A stretch of DNA of 64,000 bases from positions 910,360 to 974,359 of the forward strand of contig CAXAMN010022707.1 in NCBI GenBank assembly GCA_963970005.1, given 5' to 3'. Position 1 is the stretch's first letter; the number at the start of each line of letters is the position of its first letter. A program made the position numbers and the translations under genes. A model generated the notes under the pieces. That model was not told the origin of the DNA. It did no database searches and saw nothing but the letters and a program-made list of their open reading frames with translations. The DNA comes from Durusdinium trenchii (Eukaryota; Sar; Dinophyceae; Suessiales; Symbiodiniaceae). Below, in pieces: positions 43,913-54,489 of this stretch.

Positions 43913-43966
43913 GATGGGAAGATCACCAAGGAGGAGCTGGAACGCGTCTTGGCCGGGAGTCCCAGG
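43913..43966 (+). CDS. EF-hand protein exon: second half of EF-hand III
   Basis: After TGGAAAG|G it reads DGKITKEELERVLAGSPR with a GTGTCA donor. With the previous exon the loop becomes DVNQDGKITKEE: D1, N3, D5, G6, I8, E12, a canonical calcium site close to the CDPK EF-hand III consensus. Confidence 0.82.
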
Positions 43967-45139
43967 GTGTCATGGTCCTGACGCACTCACTGCGACGTCA
44001 CTTTCAAGCCGCGGCGCTGGGGCAACGGGAACTGGGAGTGAAACGGCTGCTTTCCGTAAGAACATGGACCGTCACAGAAAACCAAGAGAGGTTAAGTGAC
44101 CTGAACTAGGACCCTATTGGGTGCCTATGGGATAGTCTAGTTCGGGTCCCTCAACCTCTATGACGACGTATAGGATCCAACCAGGACCGAAACGGACGTC
44201 GCGACCGAACGACGGCTCGATCCCAGTGGCGGACCCTAGGAATCAAGGACCCTCAAAGGTGAAGGTTTTGAGGGTCCAAACCCCTGCGTTCTGCAGGGTC
44301 AAAACCCTCCAGGTCGTTCGGGTCCAATGATGCTTAGGGCATTTCCTTCAGCACTTTGACATTTCGCTGACATGCTTCGCTTCTCATCTGGTCGCCGCGG
44401 CGCCTGAACTCACTCACTGGCCAGCCCAACGTGGTGGGACCGCCGCACCGACCGGCCGTTCTACACACCTACACGGCCGTATCCGAGTGTGCGCTTGGAG
44501 CGGCAGAAACCGAAGTCCCAAGTAAGTTCGCAATCAGCATGGTGAGGACTCAAAGGATGAGGTCAGCCTGCTGACTCTCTGGCGTTTGCACCGTCACCAG
44601 AGACTCTGGTGGGCTCATCACTGACGGCCCTGGCCGACCTGGCCCAGGTGTTTGTTTCCAGATCAATATTGTTGTGTTTCTGACAAGTGTGTTCACTTCT
44701 AGATTCTAAAGGGACGCTCGCCCCGCACCCAGTTTTTGTTGAATGATCTGAATGATCTACACGCCTCACTGCCAGATGTTGTTCAAGTAAAGCTTCTGTG
44801 CGTACTGAAACGAACGAACTCGTTGGTCGGAAGAAAGCAACACATTGGACTGAAAGACGGGCATTCTGCGCGATGCATCGCCCCTCGCCGCCCCAGACGC
44901 CAGCGCCACACAGAACAGCGGCACTTGCCTTTAGGTCTCCGATGCCGGCATATCTACCGATCGGAGTGGTGGTTTTCATGGCTTTGTTTGGGCATCTCTT
45001 CCTGTCCCAGACAGGTCGTGTCTGGCTATTGCCCTTAATGGCCTCCGACCTAAGAGCCGTAAGAGCGATGGCCTCCAACCTAAGAGTGACTGTGAAATGA
45101 GACGGATTGGATTGGATCCACTTTTTGTATCCGGTGCAG

Positions 45140-45208
45140 GTGATGCTGAATCCTGCCTTTACAAAGAAGGACTTGACGAAGCTGATGAAGGCCTTGGCTC
45201 GAGATTTG
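45140..45208 (+). CDS. EF-hand protein exon: linker helix
   Basis: After GGTGCAG|G the frame reads VMLNPAFTKKDLTKLMKAL and ARDL, then either a GT donor here or three more codons (VSQ) before the intron. It forms the link from EF-III and the entering helix of EF-IV. Confidence 0.6.
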
Positions 45209-45439
45209 GTCTCACAGGGACAGATATAGGATAATATACATATCATTATCATGGTATATATAGATTCTGGACAGAACTCATCAGATTTTGTTGGTTCAAC
45301 AAAACTGACTTGCAACCGCTAGCAGAATCAATAGCCTTGATGGGGTCCACCTAGTGGTCCAGCTGTACCGCCATGGAGTGTTGTGTACTTCCAGAGGATG
45401 TTGGACCCTCGTATAATCCCTTGGAATGCCTGCTGAAAG

Positions 45440-45478
45440 GCCATGGATGAGAACGAGGATGGTGAAATCGATTACGAG
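45440..45478 (+). CDS. EF-hand protein micro-exon: EF-hand IV loop
   Basis: A 39-bp exon after CTGAAAG|G encodes AMDENEDGEIDYE, ending at a GA donor (GAG|GAGCAC). The loop DENEDGEIDYEE has all canonical positions (D1, N3, D5, G6, I8, E12), the last glutamate coming from the next exon. Confidence 0.82.
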
Positions 45479-45784
45479 GAGCACCAAGACAAAACGACGA
45501 AGAACCGTAGCTTTTGGAATCTTGGAATCGGACGTGAATCAGCTGCAGTCAATGCAGTGCCACTTGCAGTGCCATGCAGACGATATCAAAGATTCACAGG
45601 ATTTTCGCATCTATGCTCTTCGCAATATTTTCCTTTGGGAGAGGGTCGAGTCACACGGTTTTTATTCATCGTCGGATCGTCGTGGTTCTGGCCACTCGTG
45701 TTGTTGTCGGTAGCAGGGCGTAAGGGCTTGGACGCTGATTAGGGCCTAGGGCCCTCTATAATGCTAAATGTTGGAAAAAATAGT

Positions 45785-46450
45785 TCTTGACACCCTGTTT
45801 GTTTTAAGGGTCCTCTATTATGATTTTTGGGGGGGGGATCTTAATTTTTTATTTTCTGAAACATATTTAGGGTTACGTATAAATTTCCTTTAGACACATA
45901 TAATAAACATATTAATTCTTAATATACTACTAAGCCCATTCTTGGCTTGCTGAGAGTATTGATAAGTATAGGTTTCTACAGTTCTTCTTCAAAACTGACA
46001 GCTTCCCAAAACCATCAATTCCCTAATCAATCCTTTATGTAAAGATTGCTCCTAAACAAATTTTCAAGGTAGTAGACCAGGAAGGCCCGTGATCCTCAAT
46101 AATGAGTTGGTTTTAAGGGTCCTCAATTGTGCAAAGTGTTATCCTGAAGAAACAATATAATTAGTAATTCTTAATACTACTAAGCCAATGGTTGGCTTGC
46201 TGAGAGTTTGCTAAGTATTGGTTTCTCAAGTTCTTCTTCCCAAAGCCGTCAATTCCTTAATCAATCCTTTATGTAGTAGTATGAAAGGATTGCAAAGAAT
46301 ACCTAATGACAAAGAATTTTAGAAAGGCAAATTAATACTACCATCAAGTACAAAAGGGAACCCTCACAGGAACCCAGATTTGTTTTGGTGGTAGTTTATT
46401 ATAGAGGATCTCCCATCTGTTGGAGGGGGGGGCTTTACAAATCAAGATCC
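45785..46450. repeat. interspersed repeat, copies 2 and 3 in tandem
   Basis: Two partial copies (about 45785-46080 and 46081-46450) of the element at 4200-4600, in inverted orientation to it, both inside the EF-hand IV intron. Shared words include TTGGCTTGCTGAGAGT, TCAATTCC and AATCAATCCTTTATGT. Confidence 0.75.
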
Positions 46451-46529
46451 AACATTATGGCGTTTGGGGACTCTTTAAAGAAAGATCAGGAGTTTTAGAT
46501 TTTCTCTGAAAAACAGCTTTTCTCTTCAG

Positions 46530-46586
46530 GAGTTCACCAACTGGATTTGCAGCAAGCACGGCACGCTGCTGGGCAGAACGGTATGA
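46530..46586 (+). CDS. EF-hand protein exon: EF-hand IV exit helix, possible C-terminus
   Basis: After CTCTTCAG|G the frame reads EFTNWICSKHGTLLGRT. A GTATGA follows: either a GT donor after ACG at 46580, or valine then TGA at 46584, which would end the protein. No later exon was recognised, so I favour the stop. Confidence 0.68.
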   Translation, partial: EFTNWICSKHGTLLGRTV

Positions 46587-46914
46587 CGGTATGGCCGCGG
46601 ATCGGTTCAGCGGGGGATCGGGCATCCGCACGACGGATCGGTCGCCTCCTCAGAGAGCGGTTTGACGGCGGACGTGATCGTGTAGATGACACGCTTTAGC
46701 CCTGGCAGACCAAGTTGTTGTACATCTTCGACTTTGGGGACTTTAAAGGCAAAGCCTTTTTCTGGCCATTCCCTGGAACAAACCATGGCTGAGTCATGCT
46801 GGATCAGTACCTGGTGACCTGTCATGGAAGTGTAAGTAATCCCAAGAATCCGGTCTTTGACTCTCTGAACATGTAAACAAAACGTTCTTGCATGTGCTTA
46901 CCTGTCTCTTAGTA

Positions 46915-46970
46915 TGACTAGTAGCTTCTTGTTACTAGTAGCGATGGCCTCCAACCTACTAGCGATGGCC
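46915..46970. repeat. TACTAGTAGC / 21-bp family fragment
   Basis: TAGTAGCTTCTTGTTACTAG followed by GCGATGGCCTCCAACCTACT, joining both dispersed words in one place. Confidence 0.7.
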
Positions 46971-47439
46971 TAAGCTTGCATAAGTAATAAGAAGTCATTA
47001 TTTGATTTACCTCCTAGCTGCTTGCTCGTTGAGACCTTGAGATGCCCGTTGAGGAAGAAGAAGTGATCGGAGTGATTTTTTCAACAAATGCTGAGACAGC
47101 TTCCCAAGTGAGTCAATCCATTCAAATTGCAGTGTTTGCTGGTCAAAGCTCTCGTTCTCGGTGCTCTCGGCAGTCTTGGGAGCTGTAGGAAGAGCCTGTT
47201 TAGCGTCCTTGAGTGAATCGACTGAAGCCGGCGGTTGAAGCCATGGTCCACTAATGTGGATGCTATGGCTGTGCTACATGAGCACGGAGCAAGGCCAGCT
47301 GTTTCCTGGAAAAGAACAGACGCAGCGGGTTGATTGCTTTCATGGTCAGTCAGCCCAGTAGCGACACCCATACTGGTTAGTCTTTCAACACCCTCACAAC
47401 GAATGGCAGGCTGGTGTGAACATGCCATTCCTCCTCTTC

Positions 47440-47560
47440 TACTAGGAGCAAGAAGCTACTCGGAACAAAAGGCATCGCTACTAGGAGCAAGGACGCTACT
47501 AGGGGCTCCTGGCATCGCTACTAGGAGCAATCACGCTACTAGGGGCTCCTAGCCTTACTA
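47440..47560. repeat. tandem CTACTAGGAGCAA repeat
   Basis: Six or more imperfect copies of a 20-25 bp unit built on CTACTAGGAGCAAG and CTACTAGGGGCTCC. Confidence 0.85.
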
Positions 47561-47884
47561 CTGTCACTTTTCGATTTGGGATCGGCAACGTCTCGGTTTT
47601 GATGCCGCTCTGTCTTGGACGAAGCGGAGTCAACCAGACCTGTCTACGGTGGCGGACGAAATGTTTGGAGCTCGCGGCCTAAAGATCTTGAGAAGGTCGC
47701 TGACAGACAGAGCTCACCATTTTGATGCGCCAGACATTCAAGCCAGACATCATGAAAACAGGATGAGTCCACATAGTCCTATACTGCTTATACTAATTCA
47801 ATGTTAAGCTTACCACGCAGATATCAATGACAATTATATACAACATAAATATACAAAATATAGTATAAATACAGTATGATAGTA

Positions 47885-48040
47885 TTATAGGTCTGCTTCA
47901 ATTTGACGCCGATGTCGCAGTCTTCGCCTGAATTCAGACCTCCATCCTTCCAGATCCGTCGCGTCCTTCCCGTCCGAAATTACTTGGCGATGCCTTTGCG
48001 GCCATCGCGCGACGGGCGATGCAGCTGTGCCAGCAGGGAC
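47885..48040 (-). CDS. minus-strand gene: terminal exon
   Basis: A 156-bp exon after CTTAAG|G on the minus strand. It includes VPAGTAASPVARWPQRHRQ, VISDGKDATDLEGWRSEF and RRLRHRRQIEADL, then TAA at 47885. Basic, helical C-terminus; no domain recognised. Confidence 0.55.
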   Translation of the reverse strand, partial: VPAGTAASPVARWPQRHRQVISDGKDATDLEGWRSEFRRRLRHRRQIEADL

Positions 48041-48307
48041 CTTAAGGGAAGCACTTGTTTGAAGGGGTGACATACATTATGAGATGTGTTCACATTTTAT
48101 ATATTGTTGTCATATCAGTAATATCAGTGTGGGTATTCGGGAGGTTGGTCTTTTCTTGTTTGTCCAAATAGCTGCCATGGCCAGCTTGGCCCTTCTTCCG
48201 CTTCCGGAGATCCGGGTCCGCGCGTGAAAACGTCAAGATGCTGCGGAGAACCCGAGAGCAGAGCACACCATCGAAGGACTCGTTCGTTCGTCATCGGTCA
48301 GGAAGAA

Positions 48308-48365
48308 GCAGCGCCTCTCCATTGAGCTGAACTTCGAAGGTGGATTTGGACTCCGACTGCAGTGA
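48308..48365 (-). CDS. minus-strand gene: candidate upstream exon
   Basis: After CACTGCAG the minus frame reads SESKSTFEVQLNGEALLLPD. The + strand alternative is shorter and less protein-like. Probably the same gene as the exon at 47885-48040. Confidence 0.4.
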
Positions 48366-49479
48366 CTGCTGTGACTGTGATGTTTTCCCCTAACATGGGT
48401 TTCGTTTCATTCCAATCTTTAGTCCCTTTGGGGGAAAGCTCTTTCGGTGCAAAGAAGTCCACCTTGAGAAAACCGGAAGAACGGCGAAAACAACGTGTTC
48501 GTTTGCTCGTTCAATTTGCTCGTAGGCCACCTGGTGGTCCGATCCTTGTTTTCTGGGCAGAATGCCACGATGTCACGGTGCCGTGCCAGCCGATTTGGCC
48601 GGTCGAAGTCCGTGACCGATCGAGTCGTCACGAATCTGTCCTGTCTCCTGTCGCATGAATCGTGTGGGACGGATACACTACGACCGGGAGTGGGATCGAC
48701 AGGATCAAGAAATCCAGATGGTCGGATTGTCCTGGTAACTTCTATAGCTATAAGAATATCGTGTTAGTAGACGTGTTTTTAGCCAAAGAGTCACTGGCAG
48801 CTTCTTTTTTTGCCAAAGGGTCACATCTGTGTCGGTGCCAGGGAGTCACTGGCCGCTTGGTCCTTTGTTTTGTCCATCCCGTTTGTGCAGATGACTTACG
48901 TTGATCATTGTTCCCAGAATTGCTTTAAGGGAAGATCTACAGGAAACCCATAGTCTTGGGTGAAATCGTGTGAAAATCCTGGTAGGTGTCTTCTGTAACC
49001 AGTCCATTCATTGGATACTCGTCCCGCCACTTAAGAGTTCTGTTGTTTTTCAGACCATCAGCGACCTGCCCAGAGCGAGCTTTGCGCGGCACCAGCGTCT
49101 TTGAGCTCGACTTGACAGATGTTCAGTGTCTTGGACCAGTGGTTTGAGCTTCCACCACATCCGAAAAGACTGTGGTTGGGGTTGGGTTGGGTTTGGTGGG
49201 TGGGGGGGTGGGGGGGTGGGTTTGTGCCGGGGTTGTCCTGTCGCCTATTTAGGTGGTGGACCAGGAGACCAAGGGAGAGCCTTGTTCCGGATCTCGTGGC
49301 AGCATGTTGAAACAACATCACCTATATATACTCTGTTTAGGTGACAAGAAGTAGCATCACCCACATATCGGCAAACGGGACAGTATTTGCAGTTGTTCAC
49401 CAGGACAGATGTGGAGGGTTTTCCAACCAGGCTCTTGGATAGGAGATACTAGGGGTACCCATAGCCACTCGGGTGCCAT

Positions 49480-49700
49480 TAGCGCTCCTGTGGAACGGCT
49501 GTTACCCGAATCCCTGTTCATCATCTTCATGGACCAGATCGGCATCGATCGGCGCCGCGTTCTTCACGCCGAACAGGAAGGGTGCCAGATGCGGCTGTTC
49601 TGGACAAATCCGACTCCCCAGCAATGGCGCGCTGGCAGGAAGCAGCTGCAGGAGCATCGGCCGGAGAAAGAAGCAGCTGGTTTCCAGGGTCCCAAAAGGG
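49480..49700 (+). pseudogene. possible degraded reverse-transcriptase fragment
   Basis: A + frame contains LLPESLFIIFMDQIGIDRRR, resembling the P-x-LF-x-x-[YF]MD-x-I stretch upstream of the catalytic FADD box in LINE-type reverse transcriptases. No FADD box follows in frame. A low-confidence resemblance only. Confidence 0.2.
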
Positions 49701-50164
49701 CTATGGTCGCTGACACCTCTTGGTTCAATATAGTTCAATTTGGTTCATGTGCGACTGGAAGAACTTGTTGGTTCCTGTGCATCCAAAAGGGACGATATAG
49801 CCAAGCCCAGCAAGGTTGGAGACACACACACACCAGAACCCAGCTGGTTTCTAGTCCATGTTCCCTTCTACCGGAATGGTTTTGGGCGTTTTGTTCGTAA
49901 AGAAAGCAAGGCCTCGGTTTTGGCAACGGAAGTTCGCAGACCGCAGACCCATTTCTCAGACTTGCCAAACAGCAGGGCCGCCCAATGTCAAGACATGTCA
50001 ACCAGCAGTCACAAGACGGGGTGCGATCCATGGAGGATAGTGGTGCCCAAGTTGGTGCCCAGAACATCCACTCACTGGATGGGACTAAAAACCACCCCGA
50101 CATGTGACACTCCAGGAAAACTTTTTGTTGTTTGTGTTCTGTACATGTTTGCCGCTGCAGACTG

Positions 50165-50352
50165 AAGATCTCCGACCCACCCTATAGAAAGGCACACAGC
50201 TTGGAGGCTCTGGCATGGCACGAACCGAAGATGAAGAGAATAGATCTCCAGACATGGTCAATCTATAGGGGGAAAGCTGAGCTCCAGATGTTGACCCAGA
50301 GCCTCCATGCTGACCACCCAACTTCATCCAAGGCTTGTGGCCCGAGGCTGCT
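50165..50352 (+). CDS. exon, unknown + strand gene
   Basis: After CCGCTGCAG the frame reads LKISDPPYRKAHSLEALAWH, EPKMKRIDLQTWSIYRGKAE and LQMLTQSLHADHPTSS. Good composition; the exon must end before the TGA at 50399, perhaps at the GC donor near 50372. No domain recognised. Confidence 0.5.
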
Positions 50353-50572
50353 GCTCCGAGGCAGGGAGCAAGGCCACGGGGTGGGGGAGTGGAGGTGCTG
50401 AGACCACGGGTGTTTCCAGATCAATCACCGAGTTGGGAGTCTCAAACAACATGTGTTTCAAAGTTCTGGCAACGTTTGCTACTCTACGTCTACGATCGTC
50501 TACGTATATAAATATTCGATTAATATAGATATATTATATATATAGACAATAAATACCGTGTTTTTCACGAGG

Positions 50573-50910
50573 CCCGCAAGGGTTGTCCTTGTTCGACAGC
50601 ACCACGAATTTGGGACTTCTATAATCAGATCAGGTTGCCCCTTGCGAAGGTTGTGGGTCAAGGATTCCGGAAGGGAAAGGTTTCATGGTTTCTCTCTCTC
50701 TCTCTTTTTATGGATAAACTATTTAAGGAGTCAGAAATAAGGTTGCACTCGCAGAAAAACTGGAGTGCAAACTGGACAAAGGTGTCTCTTCTTTCATCAT
50801 GGTTTCACTTCCTTCAGCACTTCTGCGAGTCGGAAGTTCGTTCATCAGTGGACCCGCGGCGAGCCATCGAAAAAAAACACACGGTCGCAGGAATCTCTTC
50901 AAACCGGAAT
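50573..50910 (+). CDS. long open frame, exon structure unresolved
   Basis: One + frame reads HEARKGCPCSTAPRIWDFYN, QIRLPLAKVVGQGFRKG, then past a (CT)n tract EIRLHSQKNWSANWTKVS and HFLQHFCESEVRSSVDPRRA. A second + frame and the minus strand are also open in the right half. Ends before a family A element. Confidence 0.3.
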
Positions 50911-50923
50911 GGGCGGAGAGCTC

Positions 50924-50985
50924 CCCAGACACGACTAATGTGACTGCCATAGCCTACATGGACCCTCAGTCAACCACCCCTGGCC
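50924..50985. mobile_element. family A element, truncated
   Basis: CCCAGACACGACTAATGTGA through CAGTCAACCACCCCTGGCCG; the right terminus is missing. Its interior GTCAACCACCCCTGGCCG variant is shared with the 55573 copy. Confidence 0.7.
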
Positions 50986-51494
50986 GTTTTGAAGGCCGTC
51001 CGGCAGAAGCAGACTCGTCGTGTCGGGAGAGCGCTGCTGCAAGCTCGCCGAGAGCGAGAGCGCGCTGCCTGCTGCGCCAGGTCTCTCCTTGGCTTCCGCT
51101 GGACGCGGAGGAGACAGGCGCGACCATCGGCGCGACCTCGGAGCGCGGGCTCCGGGGATCGCCCAGGGGGGAGGGTTCATTACCTGGGGTGGGGAGGCCT
51201 TTGCCGGCAGCGACCTCTAAATGGAGTCTCTGAAGTTGAAAGGTGACCTGGAATCTAAAGGGAAACAACAACTGGACTCAGCACATCTTCTCAATATTTC
51301 TTCCACCACGACCGACGGAGTCAGTGACCTTATTAGAGTCTCCTAGGTGAACGACCTTTAGGGACGAGTCATGACCAGACTTTCTGCGGTCTGAATAGTC
51401 CACTTCGAAGGTTACGGTTAAGGTCGCTTGACGTCTTGCAACAATTCAGGCGGCAAGACAGGGTGGCATATGACACTCGTTTTTGCTTTTCCGC

Positions 51495-51612
51495 TTCATC
51501 TACAAGGGGAGCCCAGGGGAGCCAAGGGGTGCATCAACAGGACCCAAGGCTTTGGCGCCTAAGACCACTGATTTGTTAGTCCAAATGCCAAATGCTGCTC
51601 TGTTTGGTGTGT
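51495..51612 (+). CDS. exon, unknown + strand gene
   Basis: The frame reads YKGSPGEPRGASTGPKALAP, KTTDLLVQMPNAALFGVLPE and EATGQ. Protein-like; boundaries uncertain. Confidence 0.4.
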
Positions 51613-51653
51613 TGCCGGAGGAAGCTACAGGGCAGGCACCTGTGTTTTGCACC

Positions 51654-51850
51654 ACCTCCACAGAGTGTTTGGCAGGTGGAGCATTGCATGTACGTCGGTC
51701 AGAGAATGTTCCTTGGCTTATCAGAGGATTGCTCTTGAGAGGATCGATCCTTTGAACGATATAAACCTCATGATGTTAGAAACGAAAGGACGTGTCCCCC
51801 TTAAAGATCTTATGACTGCCCACTGCCCACTGCCCGCGGACATCCGAGTG
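51654..51850 (+). CDS. exon running into a family B element
   Basis: After CCTCCACAG the frame reads VFGRWSIACTSVRECSLAYQ, RIALERIDPLNDINLMMLE, TKGRVPLKDLMTAHCPLPA and DIRVPG. If unspliced, the next codons (SST then TGA) come from the inserted family B element, which would supply the stop. Confidence 0.5.
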
Positions 51851-51947
51851 CCTGGTTCTTCTACTTGACCGAACTTGATATCCCGGTCACTTGGGTCTGT
51901 AAAGGTCACTGGATGGAACTCCACTGAAGAACCTGGTGGCTGGAGGA
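51851..51947. mobile_element. short inverted-repeat element, family B, copy 2
   Basis: CCTGGTTCTTCTACTTGACC, GATATCCCGGTCACTTGGGT and ACTCCACTGAAGAACCTGGT; the reverse complement of the 15713 copy. Confidence 0.75.
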
Positions 51948-51984
51948 TTCACCACTTCCATGCCCATCGCCATGCCTCGCCGAG

Positions 51985-52066
51985 GCGTTGCTTCTCGATG
52001 CGGAAACCCTGGATGCCTTGCACGAGTTGGTGGGACCAGCGTCCGGAGAAACAGAAGCTCTTGACA
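51985..52066 (+). CDS. exon, unknown + strand gene
   Basis: After CGCCGAG|G the frame reads ALLLDAETLDALHELVGPAS and GETEALD, acidic and helical. The donor is probably GA (GACAG|GACTGA). Clearly protein-like. Confidence 0.55.
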
Positions 52067-52234
52067 GGACTGAACTGATCTGAACTGCATTGTTTGGGCC
52101 AGAAGTGTGGGACTCTGGTCGAAGGACGTCAGTTGATGTACAGGTGATCTTGGTTGATTTACATTTAAATTCTTCAAGCTGGGTGGTGAATCTTATGTGA
52201 ATCTGTTAAGAAGTCGTGAGTTCTTCTTCTCCAG

Positions 52235-52280
52235 GTTCCTCAGATTCCGCACGTCGAAAGTTCCCAATGATGAAGTTGAG
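52235..52280 (+). CDS. exon, unknown + strand gene
   Basis: A 46-bp exon between TTCTCCAG|G and a GTGTGA donor encodes FLRFRTSKVPNDEVE. Confidence 0.5.
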
Positions 52281-52330
52281 GTGTGACGGCCTCGATTTGC
52301 CTCGTCTTTTCTTGGGCCTTCGTCGACTAG

Positions 52331-52436
52331 GAGCACCGGCTTTGTCCTGGAGCTGGCCGTTGAATGGACCATGGCAGGCCAATCAGCAAAAACCAGCGAG
52401 CTGAGAGTCCACGAACGAGCGGATGTCAACATGTGA
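52331..52436 (+). CDS. terminal exon candidate with stop
   Basis: After CGACTAG the frame reads STGFVLELAVEWTMAGQSAK, TSELRVHERADVNM then TGA at 52434. It joins the previous exon only with the single-G ambiguity; a long minus ORF overlaps it. Confidence 0.45.
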
Positions 52437-52529
52437 CGTAACATGTGTGAAATCCTGAAAGGTCGGAACCCCAGAAGTTGGAACCTTCCGGAATTATTTC
52501 TTTTTGGCACATGGATCTTCTCGCAGTTA

Positions 52530-52700
52530 TGTCTTCCACCACGACCGACGCAGTCTACGTGACGGAGTCTGTTTTTACGTGACCGACCTTTGTGGCGGGC
52601 GGACGACGAGTTGTGACCGACCTCCGCCACTGGGATCGACCCGTCGTCGTTCGGTCTTTTCGTCACGTCGTCCGTCTTCGGTCCTGGAAGTTGGAACCAA
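52530..52700. repeat. GC-rich dispersed block, inverted copy
   Basis: TCCACCACGACCGACGCAGT, GTGACCGACCTCCGCCACTG and GGGATCGACCCGTCGTCGTT match the 13380-13500 and 44190-44230 blocks in opposite orientation. Confidence 0.55.
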
Positions 52701-52761
52701 CGCGGTGATCTTCAGGGGTGAAGACGTCGCCACCGGGGTAAGGGGCCCAGCTTGATCAGAA

Positions 52762-53106
52762 GTGAACAGAATTGGACGAGCGGGCCCCTTTGGAGGTCAA
52801 GCGTCTGACCCATTCCCAGGGTGCAAACGTGAGAAGACGCATTCAGCATCGCAACCAAATCACTGCTTCGTTGGAGGCTCCAGGAGCCTTCCTTCTCGAT
52901 TCACTTTTGCCATTGAGATTGACCCCAAAAGAGAGTGCTCAGTGACTTTTCCACATGAGTTCCGGGTTGGAAGGAGTTGTTCTCCACCATGCTTCTGGTC
53001 ACATCAGGTAGCTTCACCCTTTGATGGTGCTGCTGAAAAGAGGGCCTTCCGGCCTAAAATTTATGCCGACCTAGGAGGCCATTCCAGGCCTCGAATTGAT
53101 GCTTGT
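52762..53106 (+). CDS. 115-codon open frame, candidate exon
   Basis: Includes CFVGGSRSLPSRFTFAIEID, PKRECSVTFPHEFRVGRSC and FWSHQ. The minus strand also reads well in part (SMVENNSFQPGTHVEKSL), so strand is not certain. Confidence 0.3.
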
Positions 53107-53159
53107 TGATCTTGTTTGATTTCTCACCAGACCCGGAGACCTCCAAAACACTCTCCAAC

Positions 53160-53585
53160 GATCCCTTGAGCTCCGCGCGCCAAACAAAGGCGAGCAAGTG
53201 ATGCCTGAGACCTCGTTGCAACACTTCATCCGACTTCCAGTGCATCCACGGGATGCAGGCGGGTCGAGTTCCTAACCCTTCGTTTTTGTTCACCGAAGAG
53301 TTTGGTGTGGAACTGGCGACAACGGTGTTAGCGGTCATTGGAATTCGATATAGAGCTTGGCAGATGCTCCCCTTCCAAACAGCTAAGAACACAGAGGACC
53401 ATGAAATCCTCTATACACACATAGCGAGTACGTCGAGTCGGCCTTTTTTTTATACTCTGTACGAACTCTTGGTGTATGAGGACCAGGTTGCGAGCTGCCT
53501 AGTCAATGAAGCAAAAGATCACGGTGAGAAGTTGATATTGGATGATATTGAATTAAAACCAAATAAAACGACCAGCTCACCCTGA
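53160..53585. CDS. coding region with both strands open
   Basis: The + strand gives NTEDHEILYTHIASTSSRPF and EAKDHGEKLILDDIELKPNK to a TGA at 53583. The minus strand gives MHWKSDEVLQRGLRHHLLAF and RAELKGSLESVLEVSGSGEK over 53054-53392. Each has AG|G sites. At least one is real. Confidence 0.4.
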
Positions 53586-53857
53586 AGAGTGAAACCAATT
53601 GCACTTCCATTATTATTTCAGGAGTGCGGCTTGTTCAGCTTGGGGTATTGCTTGGAGAGAGTACAACCTTGCCATTGCTAGTCAGAGCTGATGACTTCGA
53701 AGATTATCTTTTAATTAAATGCTGCTGTCCTGACAACTAGCCAATCGATGGAGGTGGCACTGGGCAGTTTTGTCAAGTGCATGCAATCGACTGTTTTCAT
53801 GCTGCCGTGCAAGGGAAGAAGATTCCGAAAATTCATGAACATTCCATAGAATCATCA

Positions 53858-53965
53858 CCCAGACGCTCCATGTATGGCATATTTACCTATAAGATTAACT
53901 TCTGAACTTCCCCAAGGTAACCCAAGGTAGGCAAATATGGCGGTCCCATTTGTCGTTTTTGGGTG
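53858..53965. mobile_element. family A element, diverged interior
   Basis: CCCAGACGCTCCATGTATGG to GCGGTCCCATTTGTCGTTTT; the interior differs from the other copies. Confidence 0.6.
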
Positions 53966-53999
53966 TTTGAATCTTCCTTTTTTCTGACATGCTTTCAGA

Positions 54000-54195
54000 T
54001 GCACCGGTGCGCTACGGGCACCGGTGCAGCGTTGCATGGTCTTCTCCGGTCCTCGCCTGTCCAGCGCGTTTTTTCCGCGCGGCGTGCAGGTGGCTTCAGT
54101 GATGGACTCGATCGGGAAAGTAGTGCAGACATGGACTTCTTCTTGGCAGGCGGACGGAGCGATCGTCGCGCCATGTGCGTCTTTGTTGACAGCGC
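54000..54195 (+). CDS. candidate exon pair
   Basis: After CTTTCAG (53999) and again after GTGCAG|G at about 54090, frames are open. The second part reads VASVMDSIGKVVQTWTSSWQ and ADGAIVAPCASLLTAP before TGA. Frame of the first part unresolved. Confidence 0.35.
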
Positions 54196-54489
54196 CGTGG
54201 TGACAGGCACCGCCCTTCCTGCAAGCCCATTAATTTAGATATAGATATATTGAGATCATGCCTTATCCAAATAGTAACAAGTAACAAGTAATTCACCAAT
54301 GCCGACAAGTTCGAGCTTCGATCGAACCCAACGCCTGACAGGCCAGTTCCCTGGCGAGTTGAACGTTGTTTTTCAATTCTGGTGTTGGACTAATCAAATT
54401 TGTGTGTCAATCTTTTGTTTGCAAGTATTGTTGACACCTACTCTACTTGTCCTTTGCTTTCGCCGATGATGTTTCTTGACAACAAACCT

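Noticed and set aside
54468..54480. FADDV reading resembling a reverse-transcriptase catalytic box
   Set aside because: The frame stops two codons later and lacks the flanking motifs; probably chance.
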